Below are positions 36,476-45,976 of a stretch of DNA of 64,000 nt, one piece after another. The position numbers and the translations under genes were made by a program. Source of the DNA: Enterococcus thailandicus (GTDB lineage Bacteria; Bacillota; Bacilli; Lactobacillales; Enterococcaceae); assembly GCF_001886265.1 (NCBI RefSeq), contig NZ_JXLE01000001.1, positions 124,001 to 188,000 of the forward strand, in the 5' to 3' direction. The notes under the pieces were generated by a model. It was not told the DNA's origin. It worked only from the letters and a program-made list of their open reading frames with translations, and did no database searches. Numbering within the stretch: the stretch's first letter is position 1; every line of letters starts with the position of its first letter.

Positions 36476-38614
36476 GTGACAAAGAAAGAAATTGCTGTAT
36501 TTATTGATACAATCACTCGGGAACGAGCTACTGGAGACTTACTTATTGTGGGTTGGGCAATTGATGAAGTAACTAAAGAAATCCCTTCAGTCACAGTAGA
36601 AAAAAGCCAAGTTTTGATTGAAACAACGCCTGTCGTTCGTTTGGACATCAATCATTTATACGAACTAGATGTCAAAACGCAAAGCGGATTTAAAATTCGA
36701 CTTTCAGGAAAATTAAAAGGAAAAGCTATCTTAGATTTTCAGACAACTACTCACCAAAATGGAATTGCCGTGAAGCTAAATGGACGTTATCCTTTCGATG
36801 ATGGATTTGAGACCTCTTGGCAAAAACAAATACGTTTGCTGAAAAAAGGTGTCAATTACGCAAGAACACATGGCTTAAAAAAAGCTGTTCGTCGCGTCAA
36901 GCTAGAATTGAAACCTGGTTCAGTTGACTATGCAGAGTGGATTACTCGTCACGAAAAAGTTGATTTAGAAGCACAGCGTAAAGCTGCTACTGCCTTAGAA
37001 TATCGTCCATTGATTTCAATTGCTATGCCTGTTTACAATGTTGAAATTAAGTGGTTAGAAAAATGCATTGATTCTGTTCTAGGACAAACGTATGATCACT
37101 GGGAACTATGCATTAGTGATGATGCTTCAACAGATCCGGCTATTCGCAAATGTCTGGAAACTTACCAAGCAAAAGACGAGCGAATCAAAGTCGTCTTTCG
37201 ACAAGAAAATGGACATATTAGCTTAGCAACTAATTCAGCTTTAGAATTAGCTTCGGGTGAATTTTTAGCTTTGTTGGACAATGATGACGAGTTGCCAGCT
37301 TCAGCGCTATATGAAGTAGCCAAGGTATTGAACGAACGACCTGAGCTGGATCTAATCTATAGCGACGAAGATAAAATCGATTCTGATGGGAATCGTTTTG
37401 ACCCCCATTTTAAAGCTGATTGGTCACCAGACACACTAATGGGAAACAATTATATTTCTCATCTAGGTGTTTATCGCACAAGCATCGTGAAAGAATTAGG
37501 TGGATTTCGTAAGGGGTATGAGGGCTCACAAGATTATGATCTTGTTTTACGTGTGACAGAAAAAATCCCAGCAAATCACATTTATCATATTGATAAAGTT
37601 CTGTATCACTGGCGAACGATTCCAGGTTCTACAGCAAGTAGTGGCGAAGCGAAAAGTTATATTTATGATTCTGGTGTAAAAGCGTTGACTGATGCACTGA
37701 ATCGTCGTGGAATCAAAGGGAAAGTACGTCCGGGAAGAATCTCGGGTTTTTATGAAGTGATGTATGACGTGATTAAAGAAGACTTAGTGAGTGTCATTAT
37801 TCCAACTAAAAATGGGTATGAAGATTTAAAAGTCTGTGTTGATTCAATTATTGAGAAAACAACATATCCCAACTATGAAATTATTATTGCAGATAATGGA
37901 AGTACGGATCCAAAAATGCAAGAATTGTTTGCAAACTACAAAGAACGTTTAAACGATCGTTTCATTGTCGAGTTGATTGATATTCCGTTTAACTACTCAC
38001 GGATCAATAATCTAGCAGCTGAAAAAGCAAGTGGAAAGTATTTCTTATTTTTGAACAATGATACTGAAGTTATTGCACCAGACTGGATGACGACAATGGT
38101 TTCTTATGCACAATTTGATCGAATTGGCTGTGTAGGTGCAAAATTGTATTATCCAGATGAAACAACCCAACATGCTGGTGTCCTTGTTGGAATTGGTGGC
38201 GTAGCAGGACATGCGCTAAATAATTATGATAAAACACACTGCGGTTATTTTGGTCGTTTGGTGATTGATGTTGATTATTTAGCAGTGACTGCAGCTTGTA
38301 TGATGGTTAAAGCAAGGGACTTTCATGCTGTTTCCGGATTTGACGAGACATTAGAAGTTGCATTTAATGATGTTGATCTATGTTTGAAAGTCTATGAACT
38401 GGGACGTAACAATGTTTACGCACATCAAGTGGAACTTTATCATTTTGAATCAAAATCAAGAGGATATGAAGATACTCCAGAAAAACAAAAACGCTTTGCT
38501 GGTGAAATCAAAAAAATGCAAGACAAGTGGCCAAGCTACATTGCACACGATCCATTTTACAATGATAATTTGACTAAAGAAGGTATTGGCGATTTTTCTC
38601 TAAGACCAGACTAA
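36476..38614 (+). CDS. Tandem GT2 glycosyltransferase, rhamnan synthase type (EpaN-like)
   Basis: A 712-residue protein with three parts. Residues about 1-105 are a beta domain (LLIVGWAIDEVTKEIPSVTV) like that ending the methyltransferase. GT2 domain 1 (about 178-400) has ISIAMPVYNVEIKWLEK, SDDASTD and LALLDNDDELP. GT2 domain 2 (about 430-690) has VSVIIPTKNGYEDL, ADNGSTDP and FLFLNNDTEV, plus EVAFNDVDLCLKV. Two active sites in one chain suit alternating linkages in a rhamnose backbone, as in WsaE or RfbN-like enzymes. Start is GTG with AAGGAG at about 36460. Confidence 0.85.
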   Translation: MTKKEIAVFIDTITRERATGDLLIVGWAIDEVTKEIPSVTVEKSQVLIETTPVVRLDINHLYELDVKTQSGFKIRLSGKLKGKAILDFQTTTHQNGIAVKLNGRYPFDDGFETSWQKQIRLLKKGVNYARTHGLKKAVRRVKLELKPGSVDYAEWITRHEKVDLEAQRKAATALEYRPLISIAMPVYNVEIKWLEKCIDSVLGQTYDHWELCISDDASTDPAIRKCLETYQAKDERIKVVFRQENGHISLATNSALELASGEFLALLDNDDELPASALYEVAKVLNERPELDLIYSDEDKIDSDGNRFDPHFKADWSPDTLMGNNYISHLGVYRTSIVKELGGFRKGYEGSQDYDLVLRVTEKIPANHIYHIDKVLYHWRTIPGSTASSGEAKSYIYDSGVKALTDALNRRGIKGKVRPGRISGFYEVMYDVIKEDLVSVIIPTKNGYEDLKVCVDSIIEKTTYPNYEIIIADNGSTDPKMQELFANYKERLNDRFIVELIDIPFNYSRINNLAAEKASGKYFLFLNNDTEVIAPDWMTTMVSYAQFDRIGCVGAKLYYPDETTQHAGVLVGIGGVAGHALNNYDKTHCGYFGRLVIDVDYLAVTAACMMVKARDFHAVSGFDETLEVAFNDVDLCLKVYELGRNNVYAHQVELYHFESKSRGYEDTPEKQKRFAGEIKKMQDKWPSYIAHDPFYNDNLTKEGIGDFSLRPD

Positions 38615-38616
38615 TC

Positions 38617-38660
38617 AAAAGCGATGAACGTATCGAACTTGGATACGTTCATCGCTTTTT
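38617..38660 (+). terminator. Terminator at the end of the ABC exporter/rhamnan block
   Basis: AAAAGCGATGAACGTATC and GATACGTTCATCGCTTTT form an 18-bp perfect stem with a T run. Confidence 0.92.
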
Positions 38661-38849
38661 GTTATTTATCACGCCTGTAAGAATGAAGACACCGAGTGTG
38701 GATTTTAGAAACAAAAATGAAAAGATAAAATAGTCTATTTTATTGCATATAATAGTTTAATTTCCTTTACATTTTGGTTACTCGCTAGGCTTTTAAGGCT
38801 TGCTATGGTAAGATGATAAAGGCATTATTCTGAGGTTAGGAGTGTATAT

Positions 38850-40238
38850 ATGAATAAAAATGGGGAGTGGAGCGCCGCTCGCAGAATATTTATTATTTTA
38901 ATGGATGTGATTGTTTATAACGTTGCAGTCTATATAAGCTTTTTACTGAAGTTTCAAGGAGAAATACCAGTGCGTAACTTTGAAACTTTTGAGAATTCCG
39001 CAGTTTTTATTTCGATTATATTTATTGTTCTTAATATTTTGTTAGGGGCTTACGTCTTTTATAATCGAATGATCAGCGACATTATTTTTGTAACTGTTAT
39101 TGGTCAAGTATTGATGACCTTTGGGATTATGATTGTAACTTTTGCTGGGCGTTGGTTTGCATTTCCGCGGCTAGTTATCTTACTTTCTTTTGTGATCGGA
39201 ACGATTTTGGTCAGTACTTATCGCATTTTGGTGTATAAACTTTACTTGAAAATCAGCAGTGACAAAAAAGTGATTATTGTTGGTTTAGAAAAAGATGTTG
39301 CACCAGCAATTCAAAATTTCCAATCAAAGAAAAATAATAAACATAAAGTAGAAGCAGTTATCGTTGATCATTTTTATGAGCATACGAAACAACTGATTGA
39401 TGGAATCGATATTGTGTACTTGGCTTCGGAAATTGAAGAACAAGAAAAAATTAAAATCTACCAGTTGGTTACCAAGAAAGAAAAAAAATTATTTTTAAAT
39501 ACAACATTTGAAAACTTGATCATGATCAATCCAAATATCATGAATTTTGAAGATGAAAGCATTATTGAATCATCTGGTTTTAGAATACCTCCAGAAGATG
39601 AGCTTTTCAAACGATTATTTGATATTCTTGTTTCACTTGTTTTGTTGATCTTGGCTTCACCATTTATGTTATTAACAGCGATTTTAGTAAAAGTAACATC
39701 ACCAGGTCCTGTTATCTATAAGCAAGTGCGTATCACAAAAAATCAAAAAGAATTTTCGATTTATAAATTCCGTTCAATGAGCGCAACAGCTGAATCAAAA
39801 TCAGGCCCAGTCCTTGCTAAAAGCAATGACGCACGCGTAACGCCTGTTGGTAAATTTATTCGTGCCGTACGATTTGATGAATTACCACAAATCTTTAATG
39901 TCTTAAAAGGCGATATGTCAATCGTGGGTCCACGTCCAGAACGACCATTCTTTGTTGATCAATTTAATGAAGAAAATCCTTATTACTATTTACGTCATAA
40001 TGTCCGTGCGGGTATTACTGGCTATGCGCAAGTCTATGGGAAATATGTCTCAGACTACAATAGTAAGTTGCGTTTTGATTTGTTATATATCAAAAAATAT
40101 TCGTTGTTATTGGATTTGAAAATCTTATTGCAAACAATTAAAATTTTATTCGATAAAATGTCTTCACAAGGTGTGGATGAAGAAGCTGCTTGTTCTTTAG
40201 CAGAACTGCATTTCCCAGAAGATAAGATTTATGGATAA
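38850..40238 (+). CDS. epaR: Polyprenyl-phosphate sugar-1-phosphate transferase (WbaP/EpaR-like)
   Basis: A 462-residue second priming transferase. About four or five N-terminal membrane helices are followed by a CoA-binding-like region (KKVIIVGLEKDVAPAI) and a C-terminal bacterial sugar transferase domain (about 245-440): ELFKRLFDILVSLVLLILAS, then KFRSM, DELPQIFNVLKGDMSIVGPRPE and the end GITGYAQVYGKY. It loads a sugar phosphate onto undecaprenyl phosphate, so it can start a second chain separate from that begun by the TagO-like enzyme. In enterococci epaR marks the border between the conserved core and the variable epa genes; here it is followed by such genes. Confidence 0.92.
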   Translation: MNKNGEWSAARRIFIILMDVIVYNVAVYISFLLKFQGEIPVRNFETFENSAVFISIIFIVLNILLGAYVFYNRMISDIIFVTVIGQVLMTFGIMIVTFAGRWFAFPRLVILLSFVIGTILVSTYRILVYKLYLKISSDKKVIIVGLEKDVAPAIQNFQSKKNNKHKVEAVIVDHFYEHTKQLIDGIDIVYLASEIEEQEKIKIYQLVTKKEKKLFLNTTFENLIMINPNIMNFEDESIIESSGFRIPPEDELFKRLFDILVSLVLLILASPFMLLTAILVKVTSPGPVIYKQVRITKNQKEFSIYKFRSMSATAESKSGPVLAKSNDARVTPVGKFIRAVRFDELPQIFNVLKGDMSIVGPRPERPFFVDQFNEENPYYYLRHNVRAGITGYAQVYGKYVSDYNSKLRFDLLYIKKYSLLLDLKILLQTIKILFDKMSSQGVDEEAACSLAELHFPEDKIYG

Positions 40239-40308
40239 ATAGAGATAATTTAAATCAATGCTGTAGCCTAAGCTTAGTAAGCTACACAAAAGATAAGTGG
40301 GGAAGAAA

Positions 40309-41133
40309 TTGGAAAAAAATAAAATTAGTATGCTTCTTTCTTTATATGATAAAGAAAAACCAGAATATCTGAATGAAGCATTAACAAGTATTTTTAAACA
40401 GACAGTTATGCCAGATGAGATTGTTTTGGTATATGATGGACCAATTAATTCTGATTTAGAAGCAGTTGTACAGAAATTTCAGCAAGTAGCCCCTGATATA
40501 TTCACACTTGTGAAATTTGAGAAAAATCAAGGATTAGGTGTTGCTCTAGCTAAAGGTTTAGAGCACACTAAATATCAGATAGTTGCTCGAATGGATACAG
40601 ATGACATTATGGCTCCAGAACGATTGCAAAAGCAATTAGCTATTTTTGAAAGCAATCCTGATATTGCAATCGTTGGGAGTAATATCGAAGAGTTTGTTGA
40701 CTCGACAGATCAAATTATTGGTCGTCGCCTAGTGCCAGAAACAAATCAGGAAATTTGTGCATTTTCTAAAAAAAGAAACCCGTTTAATCACATGACGGTG
40801 ATGTTCGATAAGAAAGCGATATTAGCTGTTGGAAATTATCGTCCTTTAAAAGGTTTTGAAGACTATTATTTATGGGTAAGGTTATTGAAGGCTGGTTATC
40901 AAGGCTACAACATTCAAGAACCGTTAGTTCACGCTCGTGCAGGTGCTGACATGTATGCTCGACGTGGTGGTATAAATTATTTGTTGCCAGGAATCAAGGG
41001 GCGCTACCATATTTGGCGTGATGGACTGGGTTCTGTGACGGATTTTCTATTTGTTACTGGTGGACATGTAGTAATTAGTTTGTTGCCCAATAAACTGCGT
41101 GGTAAATTCTACGAAAAGCAGTTAAGAAATTAA
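40309..41133 (+). CDS. GT2-family glycosyltransferase
   Basis: A 274-residue GT-A enzyme: ISMLLSLYDKEKPEYLNEAL, DEIVLVYDGPINSDLE, VARMDTDDIMAPERLQKQ (metal DxD about residue 97) and FEDYYLWVRLLKAGYQG. It resembles amylovoran/AmsE-type transferases. A TTG start at 40309 is preferred because GGGGA lies 6 nt upstream; an in-frame GTG at 40297 overlaps that site. It is the first gene of the variable decoration module. The sugar is unknown. A GC-rich inverted repeat, TGTAGC with GCTACA (40262-40286), lies just before it. Confidence 0.85.
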   Translation: MEKNKISMLLSLYDKEKPEYLNEALTSIFKQTVMPDEIVLVYDGPINSDLEAVVQKFQQVAPDIFTLVKFEKNQGLGVALAKGLEHTKYQIVARMDTDDIMAPERLQKQLAIFESNPDIAIVGSNIEEFVDSTDQIIGRRLVPETNQEICAFSKKRNPFNHMTVMFDKKAILAVGNYRPLKGFEDYYLWVRLLKAGYQGYNIQEPLVHARAGADMYARRGGINYLLPGIKGRYHIWRDGLGSVTDFLFVTGGHVVISLLPNKLRGKFYEKQLRN

Positions 41134-41182
41134 GAATTAGGAATATGTAATCTTATTTTTAGATAAAACAGGAGGTTTTTTT

Positions 41183-42058
41183 TTGTATAGCACAGATGCT
41201 AAAATGCAAAAGGTCCAAAAAGTTACCTTGACTATGGCACAGAAAATTGTCGATTTTTGTGAAGAAAATCAATTATTATGCTATTTTTGCGGTGGAGGAG
41301 CAATTGGAGCAATCAGAGAAGGTGGCTTTATTCCATGGGATGATGATTTAGACTTTTTTATGCCAAGAAATGATTATGAACGTTTTTACGATTTATGGTC
41401 TCAAGCTCAAATCAATCAAACTCTTCCTGTACAGAAAGCTTCAGCAACTTACAATGATCATAATTCATTTATGACGATAAGAGACGAAGAAACAACGTTC
41501 ATAAAAACATATCAAAAAGATTTAAATATTGTTCATGGTATTACGATTGATATCTTTCCATTGGATGTTGCACCAGATTCTAAAGTTAGCCGAAAAATTC
41601 AAAAGCTATGGGCTCTTGTATATGCCCTTTTTTGTTCACAAGTAGTTCCAGAAAATCATGGTGGTATATTAGCTTTTGGTAGTAATTTGTTACTGAATAC
41701 TTTTAAATCTGATAATATTCGCTATAAAATTTGGTCATTTGCAGAAAAACAAATGACTAAGTATAATCAAAAGCCGACAGAAAATGTGACTGAACTATGT
41801 GTTGGACCAAAGTATATGGGAAATATTTACTCTGCTAAGGATTTTTCTGAGGCTGTTTGGGTTCCTTTTGAAGAGACCAAAATGCCAATTCCTGTGGGAT
41901 ATGACAATTATTTACGTGCTGCGTTTGGTGATTACATGCAACGTCCATCTTTAGAAAATCAAAAAACAATACATGATTCAATTTACATTGATCCAGATCA
42001 TTCATACAAAAATTACCAAGGAAAATATTATTTAACTAAAGGAGCAAGCAACAGATGA
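41183..42058 (+). CDS. LicD-family phosphotransferase
   Basis: A 291-residue protein of the LicD/fukutin nucleotidyltransferase-like family. The signature CFCGGGAIGAIREGGFIPWDDDLDFFMPR without its ends gives GGGAIGAIREGGFIPWDDD, with the metal-binding DDDLD motif near residue 50. LicD enzymes move phosphocholine, phosphoribitol or phosphoglycerol from a CDP-linked donor to a sugar. With an IspD-like gene overlapping its stop (ATGA), a CDP-polyol donor made next door is the natural guess. There is no lic choline uptake gene nearby. Start is TTG with AGGAGG. Confidence 0.9.
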   Translation: MYSTDAKMQKVQKVTLTMAQKIVDFCEENQLLCYFCGGGAIGAIREGGFIPWDDDLDFFMPRNDYERFYDLWSQAQINQTLPVQKASATYNDHNSFMTIRDEETTFIKTYQKDLNIVHGITIDIFPLDVAPDSKVSRKIQKLWALVYALFCSQVVPENHGGILAFGSNLLLNTFKSDNIRYKIWSFAEKQMTKYNQKPTENVTELCVGPKYMGNIYSAKDFSEAVWVPFEETKMPIPVGYDNYLRAAFGDYMQRPSLENQKTIHDSIYIDPDHSYKNYQGKYYLTKGASNR

Positions 42059-42756
42059 TTACAGCTATTATTATTGCCGGTGGTGTTGGTAAACGGATGG
42101 GACAAGATATCCCAAAACAGTTTATTAGTATCGATGGAAAACCAATCATTATTTACACACTTGAATCATTCCAGAAACATCCACAAATTGATCGCATTTT
42201 AGTGGTTTGTAAATCTGGATGGGAAGAAACGATGTGGGCTTACATTAAAGAATTTAATATAAGTAAAGTTCAATGGGTAATAACAGGTGGTTCAAAAGGA
42301 CAAGAATCAATCAATAATGGCGTCCAATTTTTGAAAGACCATTCTGATGAAGATGATACGATCATTATTCATGATGGTATTCGTCCATTGGTTGATGAAC
42401 TTGTTTTGTCTGATGTTATTGTGAAATGTAAGGAATATGGAAATGGCGTGACTTCATTACCTTATAATGAACAAATTTTTATTAAAAAAACGGAGGATAC
42501 GACGGTTGAATACGTGGACCGTAATACTTTGCGAAGAGTATCAACTCCACAAGCCTATCAATATGGTAAACTGCTTGCAGCTTATAATCGCGCGGTAGCA
42601 GAAAACATTGGGATGACTGATTCTTCATACACAAATACAATGATGGTGGATCTGGGTGAGACGTTATATTTTGCAGCTGGTTCTGATAAAAATATCAAGT
42701 TGACTACAACGGATGACTTGGAATTGTTTAAAGCTTATTTAAAAATGAAAGATTAG
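42055..42756 (+). CDS. IspD/TarI-like cytidylyltransferase
   Basis: A 233-residue nucleotidyltransferase: ITAIIIAGGVGKRMGQDIPKQ (CTP loop), KPIIIYTLESFQKHP, GGSKGQESINNGV, IHDGIRPLV and a C-terminal LTTTDDLELF. The fold activates a sugar alcohol phosphate with CTP. Enterococci make isoprenoids by the mevalonate route, so an MEP-pathway role is unlikely; CDP-ribitol (TarI type) or a related CDP-polyol is more probable. The start overlaps the LicD stop, and an SDR gene follows at 11 bp. The exact polyol is inference. Confidence 0.85.
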   Translation: MITAIIIAGGVGKRMGQDIPKQFISIDGKPIIIYTLESFQKHPQIDRILVVCKSGWEETMWAYIKEFNISKVQWVITGGSKGQESINNGVQFLKDHSDEDDTIIIHDGIRPLVDELVLSDVIVKCKEYGNGVTSLPYNEQIFIKKTEDTTVEYVDRNTLRRVSTPQAYQYGKLLAAYNRAVAENIGMTDSSYTNTMMVDLGETLYFAAGSDKNIKLTTTDDLELFKAYLKMKD

Positions 42757-42767
42757 GTGAGATAAAG

Positions 42768-43823
42768 ATGACATTAGTTGAACAGCCCATGTATCAAGCT
42801 GATTTGGCGAAAGTAGTTGAGAGTCTACCTGAACTGGAAAAACTTGATGGTAAATCAATTTTAATGATTGGTGCTTCTGGAATGATTGGCTCATTTTTAA
42901 TTGATACTTTGATGCTAGCAAACCAGCAATTGGGATTAAAAATCAAAGTATTTGCTATGGGGAGAAATAGGGAAAAACTTGAAACGCGTTTTTTAACATA
43001 TCGAAACTTGTCAACTTTTGAGATTGTTGAAGGCGACGTGACAGAACCTTTACCGGAAGAGCTTTTGGTTGATTATATGATTCATGGAGCAAGCAACACA
43101 CATCCTAAAGCCTATGCGACTGATCCAATTGGAACTATCATGACCAATTTAGCTGGGACAGATCAAGTGTTAAAACATGCAGCGGCAACCAATGTCCAAC
43201 GAACATTATTTTTATCAACAGTTGAAATTTATGGTGAAAATCGTGGAGACGTTGAAAAATTTAACGAAGAATATTGTGGTTATATTGACTGTAATACGTT
43301 ACGTGCTGGTTATCCAGAAGGCAAAAGAGTGAGCGAATCACTTTGTCAAGCATACATTGCGAAAAATGGGTTAGATATTGTTATTCCACGTCTATGCCGA
43401 ACATTTGGGCCAACGATGTTAACTTCTGATACCAAAGCTTCTTCTCAATTTATTCTAAATGCTGTCAATCACGAAGATATCGTGTTAAAAAGTGAAGGTA
43501 ACCAATACTTTTCTTATGTTTATGTTGCAGATGCAGTTTCTGCAATTTTGTATTTACTATTACATGGTGAAAGTGGTCAAGCTTACAATGTTTCAAACGA
43601 GCAATTTGATTTGCATTTGAAAGATTTGGCAAAAAAATTAGCAAACATCAGTGGTAAAAAAGTTATTTTTGAATTACCAGATGAAATTGAAAGTAAAGGA
43701 TTTTCTAAAGCAAATACAGCTGTTTTGGACAATACAAAATTGACAGCAACGGGCTGGATGCCTTTATTTGATTTAGAGGAATCGTTAGAACATACAGTGA
43801 AAATTATTCAGGAAGTGAAGTAG
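42768..43823 (+). CDS. NAD-dependent epimerase/dehydratase-type SDR
   Basis: A 351-residue extended SDR: SILMIGASGMIGSFLIDTLM (nucleotide loop), HGASNTHPKAY, FLSTVEIYGENRGD, and YPEGKRVSESLCQAY with the catalytic Tyr and Lys. The shape recalls UDP-glucuronate decarboxylase-like enzymes. Its place directly after a CDP-polyol-type cytidylyltransferase suggests it makes the polyol phosphate or modifies the CDP sugar, filling the place of TarJ, which belongs to another family. That is inference. The next ATG is directly adjacent to its stop. Confidence 0.82.
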   Translation: MTLVEQPMYQADLAKVVESLPELEKLDGKSILMIGASGMIGSFLIDTLMLANQQLGLKIKVFAMGRNREKLETRFLTYRNLSTFEIVEGDVTEPLPEELLVDYMIHGASNTHPKAYATDPIGTIMTNLAGTDQVLKHAAATNVQRTLFLSTVEIYGENRGDVEKFNEEYCGYIDCNTLRAGYPEGKRVSESLCQAYIAKNGLDIVIPRLCRTFGPTMLTSDTKASSQFILNAVNHEDIVLKSEGNQYFSYVYVADAVSAILYLLLHGESGQAYNVSNEQFDLHLKDLAKKLANISGKKVIFELPDEIESKGFSKANTAVLDNTKLTATGWMPLFDLEESLEHTVKIIQEVK

Positions 43824-44819
43824 ATGCATAAAATAAGCGTGATTGTCCCAGTATACAATGTAGAAGATTATCTAGAAAGTTGCTTAGATTCAATCTCCAA
43901 CCAAACGTACTCTAATCTTGAAATTATTGTTGTAGATGATGGGTCACCAGATAACAGTGGACAAATTGCTGACGAATACAAGAAAAAAGATAATAGGGTA
44001 TCTGTTATTCATCAGCAAAACGGTGGATTGAGTGCAGCTAGAAATTCTGGCTTAGAACAAGCGACAGGAGATTTTGTCTGCTTTATTGATAGTGATGATT
44101 GGATTGAACCAGATTATTTAGAACTTCTATATGCCGGTGTTCAAACTTTTAATGCAGAAATATCAGTAATAAAACTGAAAAAGATAAATGATTTAAAAGA
44201 ACTTAAAGAGTTAACGCCAACCAAGGAAGATTGGTTGGTACTGGATAAACATGAGGCGATGAAATCATTATTCACTAGTAATAATATCGGTTACTCTGCC
44301 AATAATAAATTGTTCAATATGAATTTATTTTCTGACTTAAGATTCCCTGTTGGAAAGTTAATGGAAGATAAAGCAACAACATATCTTTTAATTGATAAGT
44401 CAAATCGGATTGCTTTAAATTCATCTGAAAAATATCATTATTTCCAAAGTCCAAAAAGTATATTACGAGGTAGTTTTAATCCTAGAAAATTTGATACTTT
44501 TGATATACATGAAGAGATTATTATGTTTATTGACAAGTTCTATCCAGAAGTGTCATTAAATGTTCGCTCAAGATACGTCTATACAGCGGTAAGAATGATG
44601 ATGTCTATGATTGAGAACAACTATTCAAATCAAAAAGATTATGACCGATCAATGGAGATTTTATCTCGCTTTGAGCAAGAAGCTCAAGCAGATCCAGACT
44701 TTTCACCAAAATTGAAAAAGTTAATAAAATTTTTATTGAAACATCCTAATCTCCCATATCATTTATCCAAAAGTAAAGTGACAGCTAGTGTCTTGAATAG
44801 AATAGAATCTATGAGGTAA
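43824..44819 (+). CDS. GT2-family glycosyltransferase
   Basis: A 331-residue GT-A enzyme with a standard N terminus: ISVIVPVYNVEDYLESCLDS, IVVDDGSPDNSGQIADEY, NGGLSAARNSGLE and FIDSDDWIEPDYLELL (metal motif DSDD about residue 90). The C-terminal half (about 230-331) is helical and not recognised. The translation start lies directly on the preceding stop, pointing to coupling. It likely adds a sugar in the decoration unit. Confidence 0.88.
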   Translation: MHKISVIVPVYNVEDYLESCLDSISNQTYSNLEIIVVDDGSPDNSGQIADEYKKKDNRVSVIHQQNGGLSAARNSGLEQATGDFVCFIDSDDWIEPDYLELLYAGVQTFNAEISVIKLKKINDLKELKELTPTKEDWLVLDKHEAMKSLFTSNNIGYSANNKLFNMNLFSDLRFPVGKLMEDKATTYLLIDKSNRIALNSSEKYHYFQSPKSILRGSFNPRKFDTFDIHEEIIMFIDKFYPEVSLNVRSRYVYTAVRMMMSMIENNYSNQKDYDRSMEILSRFEQEAQADPDFSPKLKKLIKFLLKHPNLPYHLSKSKVTASVLNRIESMR

Positions 44820-44827
44820 TTGTAAAT

Positions 44828-45976
44828 ATGAATAAAATAAAAAAATTATTTTCTAGATATGTTTTTCCAGTAATTTTTAAAATGTTTCCTTTAAAAGAAA
44901 ATAGGATTGTTTTTTCTAGTTTCGGCGGTCGAAACTATTCTGGAAATCCACGTGTGATTTCTGAAACAATAGGTAATCAAAATTTGAATTACAAATGTAT
45001 ATGGCTCTTGAAAAAGGGAGTTCAGGTAAATGATTTGCCAAATGATGTAAAGAGAGTAGATACAGATTCTTTACTAAGTACTTATTATTTGTATACATCT
45101 AAATTCTGGATTGATGATAGTCGAAAAACGATTGTATATGGAAAACGTAAAAAACAGATTTATTTTCAAACGTGGCATGGGACACCATTGAAAAAAATTG
45201 AATTTGATGCAGAAGATAAATTATCAAGTCATTATTTGAAATATGCTAAAAAAGATAGTGAATCAATCACATATCTTTTATCGGGTAATCGCTATAGTTC
45301 AGAAAAATATTTATCTGCTTTTCGTGTTTCAAAGAATCAGCTATTAGAAATTGGTACGCCAAGAAATGATAAGCTTGTTTCAAAAGCAAATGTACAACAA
45401 TCTGATTATTTAAATAAGAATGAAATTACAATATTGTTTGCTCCAACGTTCAGAAATAATATGGAAAATAATGGAATTCCTCAATTAGAAAAACTTGAAA
45501 TCAACGTGCTGAAAGAATTTTTTGCGCTTCGAGGTCAAAAACTTAATTTTATGACAAAGTTTCACCCCAACGTAAATCAACGTTTAGCTAATGACAAAAA
45601 AAGTAGAGAGTATATGAAAAGACATGAAGTGGAACTTGTGGATGATGGTATTCCGCTAGAAAATTTATTTGAAAATGTAGATGTCCTAATCACTGATTAC
45701 TCCTCTATTTTTTTTGATTATGCTTTATTAAAAAAACCGCTTATTTTATTTAACTATGATGAAGATTCTTACAGCAAGGAACGTGGGTTTTATATTGAGT
45801 TAGGTTCATTGCCTGTACCTGTTGCTCAAGATGGAAAGATGTTGATTCAAATTTTTGAAGAACAAGCACAAGATTTGTTGAATAGTTCTGAACGTTTACT
45901 GAACTATGTGGGGAATTTTGAGGACGGAACTAGTACAGAAAAAGTAATCGAATTGATGAAGAAGGCAAGTAAATGA
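44828..45976 (+). CDS. CDP-glycerol/CDP-polyol glycerophosphotransferase, TagB/TagF-like
   Basis: A 382-residue enzyme of the teichoic acid polymerase/primase family. Characteristic motifs: IYFQTWHGTPLKKIEFD (catalytic His), ILFAPTFRNN, TKFHPN (second His) and DVLITDYSSIFFDYALLKKPLILFNYD. The length suits a TagB-like primase or a short polymerase, without the extra N-terminal part of TagF. It transfers glycerol-phosphate or ribitol-phosphate from a CDP donor, matching TagD or the IspD-like gene nearby. The stop overlaps the flippase start (ATGA). Confidence 0.9.
   Translation: MNKIKKLFSRYVFPVIFKMFPLKENRIVFSSFGGRNYSGNPRVISETIGNQNLNYKCIWLLKKGVQVNDLPNDVKRVDTDSLLSTYYLYTSKFWIDDSRKTIVYGKRKKQIYFQTWHGTPLKKIEFDAEDKLSSHYLKYAKKDSESITYLLSGNRYSSEKYLSAFRVSKNQLLEIGTPRNDKLVSKANVQQSDYLNKNEITILFAPTFRNNMENNGIPQLEKLEINVLKEFFALRGQKLNFMTKFHPNVNQRLANDKKSREYMKRHEVELVDDGIPLENLFENVDVLITDYSSIFFDYALLKKPLILFNYDEDSYSKERGFYIELGSLPVPVAQDGKMLIQIFEEQAQDLLNSSERLLNYVGNFEDGTSTEKVIELMKKASK

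Noticed and set aside
40262-40286. TGTAGC/GCTACA hairpin as terminator of epaR
   Set aside because: No T run follows and the next ribosome binding site is close; left as an unexplained inverted repeat.
42055-42756. IspD as part of an MEP isoprenoid pathway
   Set aside because: Enterococci use the mevalonate pathway, and the neighbours are all glycan genes; a CDP-polyol role fits better.
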